Shown here piece by piece: positions 41,101 to 43,495 of a stretch of DNA of 43,495 nucleotides. Position 1 is the first letter of the stretch. Each line of letters opens with the position of its first letter. The DNA is from Deltaproteobacteria bacterium (lineage in GTDB: Bacteria > Desulfobacterota > Dissulfuribacteria > Dissulfuribacterales > QOAL01), in assembly GCA_026986785.1 (NCBI GenBank), contig JALSNW010000017.1, positions 1-43,495 of the forward strand, written 5' to 3'. Both the position numbers and the translations under genes were made by a program. Under the pieces are notes generated by a model that had not been told where the DNA came from, ran no database searches, and saw nothing but the letters and a program-made list of their open reading frames with translations.

Positions 41101-43495
41101 TGTCCTGGTGTCTCCTTGGTGGATACCCTTCCTGCTGGACTTCAATATGTTTCAGATAGCCTGGACGTGAACACAGACGATTTTGAAGGTTCCTTTTCCC
41201 AATCTCCAGATGTTACTGTGTCCGGACAGACCATTACCATCGATCTCGGAGACGCCAATGTCACTGCTGATAATGATTCCTCCAACAACAGCCTTTATGT
41301 CACCTTTCAGGCCCAAGTTATGGATGATACTGCCAACAGCGCTACAACCTCCCTCCAGGCCAAGCAAAACAGTGTGGAACTGACCTTTACAGGCTATTCT
41401 GGCACCCCAATAACAGGCACGGCCACCAATTATCTTGGGGAACCATTTCTTGAGGTGACAAAGACCATCACCCCGTCCGAGGCAGATGCGGGGGACCAGA
41501 TCACTATAGATCTGACAGTTCAGAATACAGGTACTTCTCCTGCCTTTGATATAACAGTAACCGATGATCTCGATGGCAATGTATTTGATCTAGGCAATGT
41601 TACTGAAGGGACAACGGATTCAAACTTCACCTTTGATTATTCGAGCCCAACTGTCTCCTACACGTCTCAATCTGGCTTTGGCCTAAGTCCGGGAAATTCG
41701 GCCAGTTTTAGCTTCATCACATTCGTTATAGAGGATATCGTGACTGGTTCTCCTTACTTGAATACGGCCACCACCTCATACAGTTCGGAAAGTGGAAGTG
41801 TCAGTGGAGAACGAGGAGGATCGGCAAATGGCACTGAGACCATCAATATTTCAAAGGTGAGCCTGGGAAAACAGATCTTCGATACGAGTGAATCTGCTAC
41901 CGCCGATTCCCGGGTAGCCATTGGAGAGGTAGTGACCTTTGATATCACATTTACCATGCCGGAAGGTATCACTAAACAGGCCACCTTGGAGGACGTGCTG
42001 CTCAAGGTATCAGGTACGAACTGGGGTGAATATGTAGCAGGTTCTGCCCAGATAATGAAGACGTCGTCTGCGCTTTCCTGTTCAGGTTCTATCTGTACCG
42101 ATGCCCTGAATGGGGCCTCCGAAGGAGATTGGGTGTCAGCCGACAGCTATATAACCATCAATGATGCTGCCAGCAACACTGGTATTCGCCTGGACATTGG
42201 AGATGCCAACAATACGGATACGGACAATAACAGCCTGGAATCTTATGTCTTGAGACTAAAGGTCTTGGTCTTGAACAATGCTGTTACGAATGCTGGCACT
42301 ACTTTACCCGATAGAGGGGCCCTTATCTACGAAGATGCTGCAGGAAACAGGAATGTAGTTATCTCCCGGCCCCAGGATCTCCTTGCAGCCGAACCCATGC
42401 CTCATATACAAAAAGGTGTGTCACCTTCTACTGCAAGCGGAGGAGATACCATCACTTTCAGCCTTGATATATGTAACAATGCCTCAGGGGATTCGGCAGC
42501 GCCTGCCTTTGACTGGGCCTTTTCCGATCCACTGCCAGACAAGTATGAAAACCCCTCCATTCAGGAAATAGATACTGGTTCGACAGGGGCGAATGTCTCT
42601 GCGTCTTTTTCTGGTGGAACCCTAAGTGGCACTATAGACAGGCTGGATCCTGAAGAATGTATAAGCGTCATCTATACCGCCCAGCTGACCACCTCGGTCC
42701 AGTACGGTGAAGAGATAACCAATACCGCCTCCTTCACCACGACGAGCCTTCCGGGAGATCATGGTACAGGCGATGCCACCCCTGGAGATCCAGGGGCTGG
42801 CAATGGGGAAAGAAATGGTTCTGGCAACGTCAATGACCTGGCGGGTTCCAGTAGTGCACAGGTCACTATCTCAGAGCCAAGCCTTTCCAAAAGGATCGTA
42901 GACTATCAGGACTGGTATGCAGTCGGTGAGAAGGTCAACTTTGAGATAACGGCCGGGATGCCTTCTGGTACATCTAACAGCCTTGTCATAACCGATCAGC
43001 TGCCCTCAGGCCTTTCCTTCGTGGCCGGTTCCCTGATAGTGGACATGCCTCAGGATGCTTCAGCAGGGAATAGCCCATTGTCAGAGCAAAATGGCTCTTT
43101 TTTCTCTTACGATTCCAGTACAGGGCTTATAAGGCTGGATTTTGGCAATGTCACCATTCAGGATTCAGGCGATATCATTGTGCGATATCAGGCCGAAATA
43201 GAAAACATAGGCACGAATCAGGATGGGCAAGTATTGGCAAATCAGGCCACTCTCAGTTACGAAGACCCTGACAACCCTGGACAGATGCTTTCGGTAGGCC
43301 CTGTTGTCAGCACGCGACAGGTCCACGTGGGAGAGCCAGATCTGGAAATGGCGAAACAGATAACAGCAGGGGCTACTGGCTCAGACGCAGGTGATACCAT
43401 CTCATATCGGGTATCTATCCAGAACACAGGCCATACCACAGCCTATCAGGTCGCTTGGACAGATGTGCTGCCCAATGGTCTCTATAACATCTCCA
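38170..43495 (+). CDS. Giant secreted repeat protein / adhesin (partial, C terminus beyond window)
   Basis: The frame is open from ATG 38170 to the window end: 1775 residues and no stop. A long signal peptide (MERRFFLDPN ... LLFFGVAISKAWA|APQ) is followed by a unique domain (about 40-230). Then come at least ten beta-sandwich repeats of 136-201 residues. Each opens with a strand ending in a conserved Lys: K237, K404, K605, K780, K945, K1098, K1234, K1415, K1574, K1729 (LEITKG, LEVTKT, LEMAKQ and so on). In all but the first this is followed about 20-40 residues later by a G-D/E-xhxY/F motif such as PGDTVEYTL or GGDTITFII. This matches DUF11-type and fimbrial isopeptide-like repeats of surface proteins. 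It is Asp/Asn/Ser-rich, suggesting calcium binding. The ribosome binding site is weak. A surface adhesin or S-layer-associated role is inferred. Confidence 0.88.
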   Translation, partial: MERRFFLDPNRTTSVFKIFFVVVPALLFFGVAISKAWAAPQPQATIQVPDNILIGENATIEITFDNIDANDTGYGPFVDVVLPVNGADGAAGTQEPDGVDIGGDATFLGMPVTTVVQTFPDDGAGSGCVEHPFAVDASGDPIQVCGTTGDKLVSVQLPFGSFVPDQPPAVIDLPIKVSPKADLDTSLDVRARAGFQFGATPQDDPSIDPPILSDNDTSSDAWAQAASLSPALLRLEKVYSGSETETATGPNFPRRYRINVRIAPGQTISNLDIIDNLPSNMAFTQLIDVSPGSYSVVSSPPSNIASNPPDNRLDVRISSVTADADPDSVDAYCEFEYFIPLNDADSARVIDPDTGDDVLSENQASALGDWTPVDSRDPGGQDNAVADAAGPEHILNDRSIAVQKSTLISTDTGAQGFSPGDTVEYTLSFQVSDYFSFDDVRLADVISDGQDFDTSFTPVLEINMDGNSSSAEFDTSNYTHDVNADGTETLSFDVAAELNRRFGDSRLTGGCIPDSGTGAGNAPDCSSYNHGPTTGRIIFRAVIKEEFDQDFPSGDQSVDQGDELNDNVTVSGNVLSVEDNSSPTGYDETDTSHDSFNIENGNVSKAIYAINGNTTLPDPLKIRPGDTVTYRLVFSMPTNDVEDLVLKDYLPLPVFDATEIGTFDDTANNSCPAAGHAKFGPSDTFHQLYDDGSGNDFPAIDTSSSENSVAFNYGNFDSNDTDPTTIDILFTVTVKDDPFADGMFLTNMVRAHNGSTNAESVYSDGIVQIELAEPALEITKGVYESDNPEANATITPSPGQLPVDGDISQSDGGDTITFIITVENRGGAPAYDVTISDDTDVDMEDCTLDTVKNGNGDDLGYSGDLFGSGLVLDHALEENDGSLGAPYGADTALVTFHCKVKADTQPTDSIDRTATTQWAAQSGSEKFPEKKDDATVSMALPDMSKAVSSVSPGPIAPNMTIGDIVTYRMDITLPEGICPGVSLVDTLPAGLQYVSDSLDVNTDDFEGSFSQSPDVTVSGQTITIDLGDANVTADNDSSNNSLYVTFQAQVMDDTANSATTSLQAKQNSVELTFTGYSGTPITGTATNYLGEPFLEVTKTITPSEADAGDQITIDLTVQNTGTSPAFDITVTDDLDGNVFDLGNVTEGTTDSNFTFDYSSPTVSYTSQSGFGLSPGNSASFSFITFVIEDIVTGSPYLNTATTSYSSESGSVSGERGGSANGTETINISKVSLGKQIFDTSESATADSRVAIGEVVTFDITFTMPEGITKQATLEDVLLKVSGTNWGEYVAGSAQIMKTSSALSCSGSICTDALNGASEGDWVSADSYITINDAASNTGIRLDIGDANNTDTDNNSLESYVLRLKVLVLNNAVTNAGTTLPDRGALIYEDAAGNRNVVISRPQDLLAAEPMPHIQKGVSPSTASGGDTITFSLDICNNASGDSAAPAFDWAFSDPLPDKYENPSIQEIDTGSTGANVSASFSGGTLSGTIDRLDPEECISVIYTAQLTTSVQYGEEITNTASFTTTSLPGDHGTGDATPGDPGAGNGERNGSGNVNDLAGSSSAQVTISEPSLSKRIVDYQDWYAVGEKVNFEITAGMPSGTSNSLVITDQLPSGLSFVAGSLIVDMPQDASAGNSPLSEQNGSFFSYDSSTGLIRLDFGNVTIQDSGDIIVRYQAEIENIGTNQDGQVLANQATLSYEDPDNPGQMLSVGPVVSTRQVHVGEPDLEMAKQITAGATGSDAGDTISYRVSIQNTGHTTAYQVAWTDVLPNGLYNIS

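Noticed and set aside
38440-43439. Numerous minus-strand ORFs (for example 38413-39348, 311 codons) opposite the repeat protein
   Set aside because: The plus-strand frame is open without interruption for 1775 codons with a signal peptide and repeat modules; the antisense ORFs are shadows.

Overview
The window looks like a chromosomal segment of an anaerobic, respiratory Gram-negative bacterium, most likely of the Desulfobacterota (deltaproteobacterial) type. This rests on the gene families and the gene order yceD-rpmF-plsX-fabH ... acpP-fabF-rpiB-glyA-dCMP deaminase, on an electron-transfer flavoprotein with a ferredoxin domain, and on a Tat-exported selenocysteine formate dehydrogenase beside tungstate/molybdate uptake genes. 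Base composition looks moderate. No rRNA, tRNA or CRISPR was recognised. The assignment is by gene content only.

Layout. (1) 1-560: the end of one gene and a small secreted protein of unknown function. (2) 570-2346, minus strand: a coiled-coil protein and two HdeD-like membrane proteins in one operon. (3) 2737-4348: purQ and a divergent tatC. (4) 4394-15238: a long plus-strand operon for fatty-acid and phospholipid initiation (yceD, rpmF, plsX, fabH), an acyl-CoA dehydrogenase with its EtfBA, then fabG, acpP, fabF, rpiB, glyA and a dCMP deaminase. (5) 15255-16483: a solitary IS200-like/REP-associated (Y1/HUH) transposase gene bracketed by an 18-bp inverted repeat, followed by a non-coding stretch.

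(6) 16792-25044 is the most striking part. Six tightly packed genes encode a PilZ-like/HMG-CoA reductase/APH-kinase fusion, a rifampicin-phosphotransferase-like dikinase, a UbiA prenyltransferase, a PssA-type CDP-alcohol phosphatidyltransferase, a phosphatidylserine decarboxylase and a CDP-archaeol synthase (CarS) homologue. Together they resemble a mevalonate-entry plus archaeal-style lipid route: prenyl transfer, CTP activation, serine head group, decarboxylation to an ethanolamine head group. They suggest that this bacterium makes an isoprenoid phospholipid or a related prenylated lipid. The glycerol-1-phosphate dehydrogenase and the first prenyltransferase (GGGP synthase) are not in the window, so the product is an inference.

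(7) 25064-37188: formate dehydrogenase and its support genes. They are fdhD (minus strand), a six-cluster Fe-S protein, a TorD-type chaperone, a 65-residue Tat peptide, fdhA with an in-frame UGA (selenocysteine), fdhB, fdhC, a clear terminator, mobB, and wtpABC for tungstate/molybdate uptake. Metal import, cofactor maturation, sulfuration, chaperoning and the enzyme itself are thus co-located. (8) 37306-43495: a small exported protein (minus strand) and, divergently, the start of a giant secreted repeat protein. That protein runs off the window after about 1775 residues, with at least ten DUF11/isopeptide-like repeats. The spacer between them carries candidate operator repeats.
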